Source of the DNA: Caulobacter sp. 17J65-9
GTDB taxonomy: Bacteria > Pseudomonadota > Alphaproteobacteria > Caulobacterales > Caulobacteraceae
Length of the DNA stretch: 64,000 bases
Assembly: GCF_010975005.1 (NCBI RefSeq)
Contig: NZ_JAAIVC010000001.1
Coordinates: forward strand, 1-64,000
Direction: 5' to 3'
Shown in pieces: positions 34,220-41,656 of the stretch. A program made the position numbers and the translations under genes. The notes beneath the pieces are model-generated. The model ran no database searches. It was not told the origin of the DNA and saw only the letters and a list, made by a program, of their open reading frames with translations. Within the stretch, counting starts at the first letter, position 1. Each line of letters starts with the position of its first letter.

Positions 34220-34321
34220 GGGTGCCCGACCGCTATCCGCAGGTCAGGCCCGCGGGAGGAGCCAGAGGGCCAGGCTCGCCATTGGCCCGAGCAAAATGGG
34301 GAGAAGGTCTCCCCAGAGGTC

Positions 34322-34528
34322 TCAGTGGATTACCTCCACCACCTCGAGCACCCGGTGGAAGGGATGGAACACTCCCTGCCTGCCCATGAGGGCGTGATCC
34401 GCCCAGGCCTCGATCTTCTCCTTCCGGCCCAGGCCGTCCCAACGGCCGGCCAGCTGGGCCACCTGCTGCTGCAGCTGTTCAATCACGACCTGCTGCTTGT
34501 TCTTCTCGGCCTGCGTGATGGTGTTCAT
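34322..34528 (-). CDS. Small W-motif protein C (leader-RNA cassette)
   Basis: 68 aa from ATG 34528 with AGGAG nine bases upstream. Coiled-coil-like Gln-rich head (KNKQQVVIEQLQQQVAQLAG), then the cassette signature RWDGLGRKEKIEAWADHAL, with W30, L33, E37 and W42. Shares this W-x-x-L-x-x-x-E/Q pattern with the proteins at 41092 and 41848, and all three have the same structured leader. No known family. A longer in-frame GTG start at 34600 would run through the leader and is rejected. Confidence 0.7.
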   Translation of the reverse strand: MNTITQAEKNKQQVVIEQLQQQVAQLAGRWDGLGRKEKIEAWADHALMGRQGVFHPFHRVLEVVEVIH

Positions 34529-34576
34529 GGCTAAAGTCTCCTCTGGGCGCCGTGAGCGGCGACGGAGACATCGAGG

Positions 34577-34714
34577 CACGCTGGGGGCCCCGTCAGTCAC
34601 CGGAGGGGTCGCGTAGCGGCCCCGGAGGGGAACGGCGCAGCCGTTGACTTACGGGGTGGCGTGACACGATGCGGAGACGACGCGAAGGGCCACGTGCTCG
34701 CGACTAGCGAGCAC
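34577..34714 (-). ncRNA. Structured leader element, copy C
   Basis: Core at 34577-34663 on the minus strand. Nested helices in order: CACGC with GCGTG, CCCCGT with ACGGGG, AGTCA with TGACT. Inside lie two hairpins: AACGGC-TGC-GCCGTT, and GGGG-c-CGC-tac-GCG-a-CCCC. A further 5' hairpin GTGCTCGC-TAGTC-GCGAGCAC lies at 34694-34714. The invariant CCCTCC and CTCCGG strands flank the second hairpin. ATG follows about 50 nt downstream. Confidence 0.7.
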
Positions 34715-35584
34715 TCGATCAGCGGAGCGGCAGCTCCGCGTGACCGACGGTTCCGCTTCAGCCGCGCTCGGCGGCAAGAGTCCCCTCAGGCCTTTCTGCC
34801 GATCCGGCGGCCGTCCTCCCGGATGCAGTCGCAGGCCAGGGCGCAGGTCACGCCCGCCGCTCGGGCGGGCCCGCCGGTCTCTCCAGGCAGCCCCGCCCAG
34901 AATCGAAATCCCTCATCCAGCGGCTTGAGGCGCCTTCGTCGCCGCGGCGTTCTCATCCCTGACCGCGCGGGCCGTCGCCCGTTCTGTCGGTCGTGGTCGT
35001 TCGGCGACGACCGGCCCGTTGCGTCAGGGCTTCGCCGGCTGCTCCCGTTCGATCCACCTGAAGGGAGCCGGCGCGCTCCGTCGCCGCGGCCCCTGGAGGC
35101 CGCTCCCGCGTGCGATGATCTTCGGACCCGCGAGCCCGGTCGCCCGCGCCGCAGGCGCTATTGGCCGCCGGCGTCCTGTCCGCCTGGGCCAGCGGGCCTG
35201 TCGGTGCCGGCTGCGCCTTGCTCCGCGCTATGCACTGGATGCCTTCGGCCCACGCCGGCGGCTTTGTCGGTCAGATCGACAGCAGCGACGGGACCGCTGT
35301 TTTCGGCTCCTGGGGCTACGCCGGCCTCGGGACCTCTCGGCTGCGATGGTCCACCGCGATCTCTGTTCGCGAACCTGGGGCGGGGCGGTCTCCTTGCGAA
35401 GTCGACCCCGCTTGCGCGAGGCGAGCCGGCCGGATCCTCCGGCCTTCGGCTTCGCCTGCAGGCCGGTTTCCAGCCAGCTCGGACTTCGACGGAGCCCTAT
35501 CACCCCGCCCCGGACGGTCGCGTGATCGCGGCAGGGACCGCGAGCCGGTCGGGAGGTCCCGACCGGTAGCCTGGAGAAAACATC
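34715..35584. other. Hairpin-rich non-coding region before ssb
   Basis: About 870 bp without a defensible gene. A 302-codon plus-strand frame (34661-35569) is Arg/Pro/Ser-rich with no motif and overlaps the structured leader on the other strand. Many short GC hairpins occur, for example around 35440-35475 (CCGGCC and GGCCTTCGGC blocks). It must contain the ssb promoter; the extreme length of the leader is unexplained. Confidence 0.5.
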
Positions 35585-36019
35585 ATGCGCTGCAACGTCC
35601 AACTGACCGGCCGCCTGGGCATGGACCCGGAAGTCTTCACGATGAACAGCGGCAAGAAGGGCGCGAACTTCACCTTCGCCACCTCGGAGCGCTGGAAGGA
35701 CAAGCAGACCGGCGAGCGCAAGGAGCGCACCACCTGGCACCGGGTGACCGTCTTCAAACCGGGCCTGGTGAAGATGATCGAGGGCGGCCACCTGCAGAAG
35801 GGCCAGTTCGTCCTGCTGGCCGGCACGCTTCAGTACGAGGAGTGGGAAGGCAAGGACGGCGGCAAGTGCCGTGACGCCAAGATCGTCCTGAAGGACGTCG
35901 CCCACGAGATCGACTTCCTCGACAATAAGCGCCCGCGGGACGAGGCGATGGAGCAGACCTCCCAGCAGGCGGACGAGAGCCGCTACGAGCCGGAGGACGA
36001 CAACGAGATCCCGTTCTAG
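35585..36019 (+). CDS. ssb: Single-stranded DNA-binding protein
   Basis: 144 aa. OB-fold sequence (MRCNVQLTGRLGMDPEVFTM, ANFTFATSERWKDKQTGERK, TTWHRVTVFKPGLVKMIEGG, GQFVLLAGTLQYEEWE). It ends with the acidic tip DDNEIPF, a variant of the DDDIPF tail that recruits partner proteins. Plasmid-borne SSB coats the incoming strand during conjugation. CTGGAG ribosome site eight bases upstream; strong terminator downstream. Confidence 0.95.
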   Translation: MRCNVQLTGRLGMDPEVFTMNSGKKGANFTFATSERWKDKQTGERKERTTWHRVTVFKPGLVKMIEGGHLQKGQFVLLAGTLQYEEWEGKDGGKCRDAKIVLKDVAHEIDFLDNKRPRDEAMEQTSQQADESRYEPEDDNEIPF

Positions 36020-36024
36020 GAACG

Positions 36025-36056
36025 AGGCCCGCCCGGGTGACCGGGCGGGCCTTTCC
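36025..36056 (+). terminator. Intrinsic terminator of ssb
   Basis: AGGCCCGCCCGG, loop GTGA, CCGGGCGGGCCT, then TTTCC. A perfect 12-bp stem five bases after the stop. Confidence 0.88.
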
Positions 36057-36099
36057 GTGTTCGCGTCTGGGCGCTCTCGGCCCCCATGCTGAACATGCC

Positions 36100-36115
36100 G
36101 AACATGTTTTATGGG
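36100..36115 (+). repeat. 16-bp dispersed element, copy 2
   Basis: GAACATGTTTTATGGG, exact reverse complement of 14264-14279. Just upstream another GAACATG (36091-36097) gives a tandem pair of half motifs. Confidence 0.5.
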
Positions 36116-36453
36116 CGCGCGTTCCGCTTGCTGTCGGGGGAGACGCGCCCGGATCGCAGCCGCTCGACGTGTTTTGGCGAGGCCGGCTCGTTGTGGAGCG
36201 CCGGCAAGAATCGCCTTTGCGAATCCTTGCGACTGACCTTACCTCGGGCGTCCTCTCGGATTCGGAGGGGACCAAATGCCCGCCAGTTCCAGTGTGAGTT
36301 TCAGCAGCTCGGGAAACGCGGGAGATCGCGGGGCCCGGGCTGAAGCCGCAAGCTCTCGCGTGATCCGTGCTGCGGCCGTGGCTACCCAACCTTACCGCCG
36401 CCGTCCGGAATCGACTGTATTTAGTGGGTCCACTCGCATCAGAGGGGACGCAC

Positions 36454-36774
36454 GTGTCCGGTAGATCGAAGCGAAAGAAGGCCGCCGGGCGTCAGCTCGT
36501 CGGTGTGGTCCCCGATGGCGTTGCGCCTTCAGAACCGGGGCTAGTGGTGGTGTCCGCTCATGTTGGAGGGGACGCCGTGTCCGACATTTTCACGTTCAAG
36601 GCCGGAAAGATCGAGATCGTCGGGAGAGGGGCTTCCGCCCGGCCTGCGGCCTGGATCGCCGTACTCGCCATCCTGGTCGGCGGTTTGATCATCCTGATCG
36701 GCCTGTGGCGCGGGTCGGCGGCTTTGGGCAGCGGCTTGTCGTCGGTGCTGAAGGGCTTTGGGCTCTTCGGGTGA
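36454..36774 (+). CDS. Small single-helix membrane protein
   Basis: 106 aa from GTG 36454, with AGAGGGG six bases upstream; a second GTG near 36580 is an alternative. Basic head (SGRSKRKKAAGRQ), a beta-like middle (FTFKAGKIEIVGRG), then one membrane helix (AAWIAVLAILVGGLIILIGLW) and a Gly/Ser-rich tail. No known family. Confidence 0.5.
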   Translation: MSGRSKRKKAAGRQLVGVVPDGVAPSEPGLVVVSAHVGGDAVSDIFTFKAGKIEIVGRGASARPAAWIAVLAILVGGLIILIGLWRGSAALGSGLSSVLKGFGLFG

Positions 36775-36965
36775 CGGGCCGAAGGATCGGGCGTCCCCCG
36801 CCGCCTTGCGGCGGGTCGGGCTCGATTCGTCGCTTCGCTCCTCACCGAGCCCCGCGTTCCGCGGGTCTCGTCCCATTCGGGCGACGATCCCTGACGCGCA
36901 GCTGCTGGCTCGAACCAGGTCCGACAACGCGCAGCGTTGGAGCCGTCGGCCGCGAGGGGAAAGTA

Positions 36966-37292
36966 TCAACGGCCGAAATAGGGTTCGCAGGCGACCCCGT
37001 CGCCGTCAGCGTCGAGCTCGGGCCGGTAACCGGCCTCGCCCTGGCGGATCGGCGCCGCGCCTTTGGCGCGCGCGTCTGCGCAGGAGCTGAAGTAGCTGTA
37101 TTGCACCGTGCTGACGGGCTTTGGGCTGTTTGCCTGCTGAACGATCGCGATCGCTGCGAGTATGACCAGGCCGGCGATGAAGCCCAGCCGGCTGGGCGTC
37201 AGGCGCCAGCGTCGGCTTCGAGTGGACGAGCCGTAGCCCCGCGCCTTTGGGCGTGGTCGCAGTCCTCGACGATATGGTCCAGGCTGGCGCAT
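36966..37292 (-). CDS. Excalibur calcium-binding domain protein
   Basis: 108 aa. Basic head, one membrane helix (SRLGFIAGLVILAAIAIVQQ near 34-53), then an extracytoplasmic excalibur domain: SSCADARAKGAAPIRQGEAG and DADGDGVACEPY with the DxDxDGxxCE loop. Likely a membrane-anchored Ca-binding protein facing the periplasm. It lies directly after the secreted protein gene at 37297 on the same strand. Confidence 0.88.
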   Translation of the reverse strand: MRQPGPYRRGLRPRPKARGYGSSTRSRRWRLTPSRLGFIAGLVILAAIAIVQQANSPKPVSTVQYSYFSSCADARAKGAAPIRQGEAGYRPELDADGDGVACEPYFGR

Positions 37293-37296
37293 GGGC

Positions 37297-37746
37297 TTAG
37301 CGATAGAAGTCCGGCGTGCAGGGCTCTTTCGGCAAGGCCTTGGCCGCGCCCTTCAGTGTGAACGCTGTCGATCGTCCGGACGCCAGGCGCACCCGCATCA
37401 CGTCGCCCTTGCGCATGGCCGCCCACAGCGCGGTGAAGGTGTCGGCCGAAGCATGTGATGCAGTGCCGCCGCGGCCCAGTTGGTCGGTCCACACCTCGAA
37501 CTCGTCGCCGCCGATCGTGACGACGACGCTCTGGGCCGGTTTGGGGTCCTCGCCGCCGACCGTGAAGCTGATGGTCGTGCTGTCGTCGCTGCAAGCGATG
37601 TAGACGGAGTCACTGCCGGCGCTGTCGTTCTTGATGCCGTACTCGAACGTGCCTTGGCCGAACCCCGACCACCATACACCCATGGGCTCGGCCGCCACCG
37701 ACGAAGCGGCCGCCCAGGCGGCCAGCACGAACACTGCGCGTTTCAT
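37297..37746 (-). CDS. Secreted hypothetical protein
   Basis: 149 aa with a clear signal peptide (MKRAVFVLAAWAAASSVAAE, cleavage after VAA). The mature part looks beta-rich (GVWWSGFGQGTFEYGIKNDS, TTISFTVGGEDPKPAQSVVV) with two Cys likely forming a disulphide. I do not recognise the family. Paired with the excalibur gene, four bases downstream. Confidence 0.65.
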   Translation of the reverse strand: MKRAVFVLAAWAAASSVAAEPMGVWWSGFGQGTFEYGIKNDSAGSDSVYIACSDDSTTISFTVGGEDPKPAQSVVVTIGGDEFEVWTDQLGRGGTASHASADTFTALWAAMRKGDVMRVRLASGRSTAFTLKGAAKALPKEPCTPDFYR

Positions 37747-37896
37747 CAGAACCCCCGTCCAGATACCGGCGTGATAGCACGGCCAGGCAAGTCTGGCAGG
37801 ACGCTGACGGCGCGGGCTGCAAAGGGCCTGGAACCTGAGCTGCGGGGCATGGAGTTGTTCGTCGTTCGACGAGCATCGAACATTACCGGGCCCTCG

Positions 37897-37926
37897 AAGC
37901 CCCGCGCCTTCGGGCGCGGGGCTTCA
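37897..37926 (+). terminator. Terminator-like hairpin with no gene in front (sRNA end?)
   Basis: GAAGCCCCGCGCC, loop TTCG, GGCGCGGGGCTTC, then AATTTC: a perfect 13-bp stem in the gap between two divergent genes, where no gene end is expected. The hairpin TCGTCG-TT-CGACGA lies just upstream near 37860. It could close a small RNA transcribed from about 37760. Confidence 0.4.
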
Positions 37927-38055
37927 ATTTCGGGTTCAGCAGCCCTTATGTCCGCGCGAAGCGCGGTCGCGGCAGAAGCTCCACGGCCATCGAGGCGACA
38001 AGGTTCGCAGCGGCATGGGGCGGCCGTGGGGATTATCTAACATTAAGTGGCGCAT

Positions 38056-38072
38056 TAACATCTATAATGTTA
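38056..38072 (+). promoter_or_regulatory. TAACAT/ATGTTA operator and -10 of the AbiE-like pair
   Basis: TAACAT (38056-38061) and ATGTTA (38067-38072) form a dyad, with related half-sites near 38039 and 38085. A TATAAT -10 box lies at 38063-38068 between them. Typical position for antitoxin self-repression. Confidence 0.6.
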
Positions 38073-38084
38073 TTGTTGCGCGTG

Positions 38085-39098
38085 ATGTTAGAAACGGACG
38101 CAAACTGGGGCGATCGCCTGGCGCAGGCCGCGGAGGCCTATGCGCGTGACGCGTTCGACGTGCCCCTGGAGCTCCAGCCCCTTCACGAAGGGAAGCTCCC
38201 GCATTTTCTGCTTGATCGATATCGGCTGTGGCGAGGCGAGATCTTTGGGCGCCCTTGCGTGTTCATGGCCCCCCGTCCTCCGGAAGACGGCGCCATGGCC
38301 GACGTCGACCGGCATCGTGACCTCCTGCGTAGGCTTGCGGGAGTGGACGTGGTCGTCTTGCTGCTTGCGGGTCTGAACGCAAAGCAGCGAAAGCGCCTGA
38401 TCGAGCGCCGCGTCGCCTTCATGGCGCCGGGCGCCCAGCTCTACGTCCCCGAAATGCTGCTCGATCAGCGCGAGCACTTTCGCGCGGCGCCGCCGGCGGC
38501 GCCTGAGCGGTTCTCGCCCACGGCGCAGGTCGTGGCGATCGCTGCTCTGCTCGGGCGCGAGATCGACGGTGAGAATGCGACGGCGCTGGCGCGGCGCTTC
38601 GGGGTCGCTCCTATGAGCATGGGCCGCGCCCTGGACGAGCTCGAGGCGGCGGGCGTGGTCGACGCGCACAGGATCGGTCGGCAGCGCCAGGTGCGCATGA
38701 AGATGACCGGGGGCGAGCTGTGGCGCGCCGTCGAGAACCGTCTCCAGTCGCCTGTGCGCAAGGTGCGAGGCGTTGTGATCCCTTATCCTCAGGAAGTCAG
38801 AGCTCTGGTGGCCGGCGAGAGCGCCCTTGCGAGCTACACGGCCCTGGCGTCGCCGCGAACCCAGAGGCTCGCCATCGCCGCGGCGGACTGGAACCGCGCC
38901 AGCCGCGCGTGGGGGCTTCAACCGGCGGAGCGGTTTGATCCCCGGCGCGATGAGATCGAGACCTGGAGCTACGACCCGGCTTGTCTGGCCCGGGACAATG
39001 TCGTGGACCCCTTGTCCCTTTACCTCAGCGTGCGCGATAGCCGCGACGAACGCGTCGCCCAGGCGGCCGATCAGCTGCTGGAGACGATGCCTTGGTGA
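38085..39098 (+). CDS. AbiEi-like antitoxin/regulator
   Basis: 337 aa from ATG 38085; an ATG at 38067 would fall in the -10 box. The middle holds a winged helix (ATALARRFGVAPMSMGRALD, then ELEAAGVVDAHRIGRQRQVR). N-terminal part (VPLELQPLHEGKLPHFLLDR) resembles plasmid proteins paired with nucleotidyltransferases. The next gene overlaps its stop and encodes an MNT-like transferase, the AbiE arrangement of regulator then toxin. Family membership is inferred mainly from that pairing. Confidence 0.65.
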   Translation: MLETDANWGDRLAQAAEAYARDAFDVPLELQPLHEGKLPHFLLDRYRLWRGEIFGRPCVFMAPRPPEDGAMADVDRHRDLLRRLAGVDVVVLLLAGLNAKQRKRLIERRVAFMAPGAQLYVPEMLLDQREHFRAAPPAAPERFSPTAQVVAIAALLGREIDGENATALARRFGVAPMSMGRALDELEAAGVVDAHRIGRQRQVRMKMTGGELWRAVENRLQSPVRKVRGVVIPYPQEVRALVAGESALASYTALASPRTQRLAIAAADWNRASRAWGLQPAERFDPRRDEIETWSYDPACLARDNVVDPLSLYLSVRDSRDERVAQAADQLLETMPW

Positions 39099-39853
39099 CC
39101 GGCCTTGATGTTTGGCGCGCCCATTTCGAAGGGTTCGAAGACCGCTACGTGCTGGTCGGCGGCGTCGCCTGCGACCTCGTCATGGACGAGGTCGGCCTGG
39201 AGTTCCGCGCCACCAAGGATATGGACGTCGTCCTGATCGTCGAAGCGCTCGACGGCGCCTTCGCCGAGCGATTCTGGGCGTTCGTCGAGGCTGGCGGCTA
39301 CGAGCAGCGGGAACGGAGCGACGGCAAGAAGTCCCTCTACCGCTTCCAGCGCCCGACGACGCCCGGCTATCCGGTGATGATCGAGCTCTTCTCGCGGGCT
39401 CCGGACGGCCTGGAGCTGGGCGAGGACAGCCAGCTTACGCCCTTGCCCATCGACGAGACGGTCGCGAGCCTGTCCGCGATCCTGCTGGACGAGAGCTACT
39501 ACGGCCTGCTGAAGGCGAACATGCGTCGCCTCGAGGGTCTGCCGCTTCTGGACGAGGTCGCTCTGATCCCGTTCAAGGCGAAAGCCTTCATGGACCTGAG
39601 CGCCCGCCGCGCCGCGGGCGAAAAGGTCGACCAGAAGGACGTGCGCAAGCACCGCAACGACGTGTTCCGCTTGATGCAGTTGCTGGCTGCCGATGCGGTT
39701 TACGAACTGCCGGAAGGCATCGCTGGCGACATGGCTGACTTCGTGCGTGCCGTGCAGGCCGACGAGATCTTCGATCCGAAAGGCATCGGGCTGCGCCAGA
39801 GCGCGGAGGAGGCGCTTGCGCGCCTGTGCGCCGCCTACGGCGTCGTGCTCTGA
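39095..39853 (+). CDS. AbiEii-like nucleotidyltransferase toxin
   Basis: 252 aa from GTG 39095, overlapping the upstream stop (GTGA). The NTase core is YVLVGGVACDLVMDEVGLEF followed by RATKDMDVVLIVE: a GG motif, then the D-x-D metal pair, as in AbiEii/MNT enzymes. Later PVMIELFSRAPDGLELGED supplies the third acidic residue, and LIPFKAKAFMDLSARRAAGE with DVRKHRNDVFRLM matches the helical C-terminus of the group. It probably modifies RNA or tRNA when not restrained, protecting against phage or plasmid loss. Confidence 0.78.
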   Translation: MTGLDVWRAHFEGFEDRYVLVGGVACDLVMDEVGLEFRATKDMDVVLIVEALDGAFAERFWAFVEAGGYEQRERSDGKKSLYRFQRPTTPGYPVMIELFSRAPDGLELGEDSQLTPLPIDETVASLSAILLDESYYGLLKANMRRLEGLPLLDEVALIPFKAKAFMDLSARRAAGEKVDQKDVRKHRNDVFRLMQLLAADAVYELPEGIAGDMADFVRAVQADEIFDPKGIGLRQSAEEALARLCAAYGVVL

Positions 39854-40464
39854 CGGGCACCGAAGCCGACTAGGGGCAGAGCGCTAGGCGCGCCGGCCTC
39901 GACTCGCGCTATCGTCGGCGAGCGGACCGACCAGTCGCGCACCACTCCGGCGACCAACCCAAGAGCCGGAGAGGGACCAGTCCCGCCCTCGGTATCCCGT
40001 TCTATCAGCCGGGGGCGGGATCCCTGTCCTGCCGCGGGCGACCCGCTTTCAGGGCTATTCTCCTCGCGTGCAGCTGCGATCAGGCCGCGCGTAGCGCGGT
40101 CGCCCGCCTAGCCCTTCATCACCTTGTTCCAGTCGGTTTCGAAACCTGCTCGCGACCGTCGCCGGTGTGAGGCTGAGGCCGTGCGCACGCTTCGCCTGCC
40201 GGCTCGCTGATCGAGTGCCCGCTCGTCGCGGAGACGGGCGAGCCCTTCCCCGAGCCCGGCTTCCGCGGCTCGGTCTACCCCGCCAGCGGGGGAGTCCCCC
40301 TTAAGTCGCCCGCGGCTGGATCGGATGGCGGCGAAAAAAAATCACCGTCAAGAATTTATACTCGGCCCGGCTGGCATATATACATTGTGGGCGCAAGTAT
40401 AAACTTGACATTTCGCCCGAAATATGAGACTATAATGCACCAAACCCTCAACACGGAGGACTAA
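39854..40464. other. Non-coding region with AT-rich promoter zone and partial leader
   Basis: No gene on either strand. Near 40205-40218 the 14-mer CGCTGATCGAGTGC repeats the sequence beside the 5' hairpin of leader copy C. From about 40335 to 40450 the DNA becomes unusually AT-rich, with inverted arms TTTATACT (near 40356) and AGTATAAA (near 40398), TTGACA near 40406 and TATAAT near 40432. Confidence 0.5.
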
Positions 40465-40518
40465 ATGGAAATAGAAAGGTTATCCACCCAATGTTCGACC
40501 CAATCACCGCAACCGTAA
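40465..40518 (+). CDS. Short upstream frame (possible leader peptide)
   Basis: ATG 40465 behind a strong GGAGGA site opens a 17-codon frame, MEIERLSTQCSTQSPQP, that ends at 40518, inside the next gene, which begins at 40491 in another frame. The good ribosome site belongs to this short frame, so translation of the next gene may depend on it. Not seen as a known leader peptide. Confidence 0.4.
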   Translation: MEIERLSTQCSTQSPQP

Positions 40519-40682
40519 TCGCCTGCTTCGCAGTCTTCTCGTTCTGCGCCGCTCCTCTGGCGTCCGCCTATCGCATCCTGACTGACGACCACAGTGAGGT
40601 CGACGCCAGCGTCGGCCACAAGGACCTCAGCGCCCGGCTTTACGTAAAGACCAGCCGGATGCCACCGCCACCGCCCAGCTAA
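40491..40682 (+). CDS. Small membrane-inserted or exported protein
   Basis: 63 aa. Residues 5-26 are hydrophobic (ITATVIACFAVFSFCAAPLA), a signal or membrane segment; the rest is polar and ends PPPPPS. It lacks its own clear ribosome site and is overlapped by the 17-codon frame. Downstream of the AT-rich promoter zone. Confidence 0.45.
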   Translation: MFDPITATVIACFAVFSFCAAPLASAYRILTDDHSEVDASVGHKDLSARLYVKTSRMPPPPPS

Positions 40683-40946
40683 AACTGACGGCACACGCCG
40701 GGGCGCCCCGACCGCCCCGGCGGCCGTTCCCGTGCCTGACCGCCGCGGCACCCTTGCTGCAGCTCGCCCGCCACGCGATCGCGGGATCTCGTCGCCTGCG
40801 CGCTGCGCTGTGGGCCACTTCATGTCCGGCCGATCCTGGTTACCGTGCTTTCCCGCTCGCCTCGCCGCAACCGTCTCGGCTGCGCAACTTCGAGCACTTG
40901 GCCGGCGGCCGACGGTTTCCCCGCGCACGTCGCCTTCCCATCGTGA

Positions 40947-41037
40947 CACGCCAGCCCGGAAGTCAACGGCTCGTCGCCGTTGCCCTCCGCGTCGGCTGGC
41001 GGCCGCCGCTCCGGTGACTGCCGGGCGCCCAGGCGTG
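40947..41037 (+). ncRNA. Structured leader element, copy A
   Basis: 91 nt. Nested helices CACGCC/GGCGTG (40947-40952 with 41032-41037), GCCCGG/CCGGGC (40954-40959 with 41021-41026), AGTCA/TGACT (40961-40965 with 41015-41019). Inner hairpin ACGGC-TCGTC-GCCGT, then the CCCTCC strand, a weaker second hairpin, and CTCCGG. The GGAGG ribosome site of the gene at 41092 lies at 41080-41084 and is complementary to the CCCTCC strand. Confidence 0.72.
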
Positions 41038-41091
41038 GCCCCGATTGGCCGTCGCCGCTCGCTGGAGAGCGGCAGGAACGGAGGCTACGCC

Positions 41092-41445
41092 ATGAACATC
41101 GACGCCATCACCTCGGAATGGAACGCTCTGACCCTGGCCCAGCAAGAGGCTGCCTGGATGGTGTTCCTGAAGGACCTGTTCGCCGGCGAAGCTCCCGCCA
41201 ACCGCTTCTTCCTGGTGCTGATGCCCCTGTGGGATAGCTGCGAAGCTCCCGAGAAGGTGCAGGACGCAGCACTCGATCTCTACGATGCCGAAATGCAGGA
41301 GGAGCTGGCCTTCAACGCCCGATACGAGAGCGCCACGAACGTCTGGTTCGATCGAGCGGTGACAGCGGACGATGTTGCCGACGACGCTTTCTGGGACCGG
41401 TTCGATCCCGCTATGGCCGAAGCGATCCTGGGCTGCCCGATCTGA
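41092..41445 (+). CDS. Small W-motif protein A (leader-RNA cassette)
   Basis: 117 aa from ATG 41092, GGAGG seven bases upstream. N-terminus MNIDAITSEWNALTLAQQEA followed by AWMVF carries the cassette signature (W10, L13, then Q and AW). The remainder is acidic and helical (EEALDLYDAE-like region, TADDVADDAFWDRFDPAMAE). No database family comes to mind. The structured leader precedes it and a terminator follows, so it is a stand-alone transcription unit. Confidence 0.75.
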   Translation: MNIDAITSEWNALTLAQQEAAWMVFLKDLFAGEAPANRFFLVLMPLWDSCEAPEKVQDAALDLYDAEMQEELAFNARYESATNVWFDRAVTADDVADDAFWDRFDPAMAEAILGCPI

Positions 41446-41448
41446 CGA

Positions 41449-41471
41449 AGGGGGCTTCTGGCCCCCTTTTT
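41449..41471 (+). terminator. Intrinsic terminator after W-motif gene A
   Basis: AGGGGGC, loop TTCTG, GCCCCCT, then TTTT, four bases after the stop codon. Confidence 0.88.
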
Positions 41472-41656
41472 GTGCGGGTCGACTGTCCGATGAGCAGGGC
41501 CGCTTTTAGTCCACCGCGACGTCGCGGCGGGTGGCTGCCGCGCTCCTGTTCAGGATGGCTGGGGCTCGGCCGCGCGACGCCGCGCGCGGCCAGAGACTGA
41601 GACGCCGCGGGTCTGGCCGAGGTCGGCCACGCTGCGCCTTCGGCTCCGCTGTTCGT

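Noticed and set aside
34661-35569. 302-codon plus-strand frame before ssb
   Set aside because: Arg/Pro/Ser composition, no motif, no ribosome site, and it overlaps the structured leader element on the other strand.
40479-40487. TTATCCACC as a DnaA box suggesting a second origin
   Set aside because: One mismatch to the consensus, no iterons nearby, and it lies inside the 17-codon frame; the AT-rich zone beside it is better explained as a promoter.
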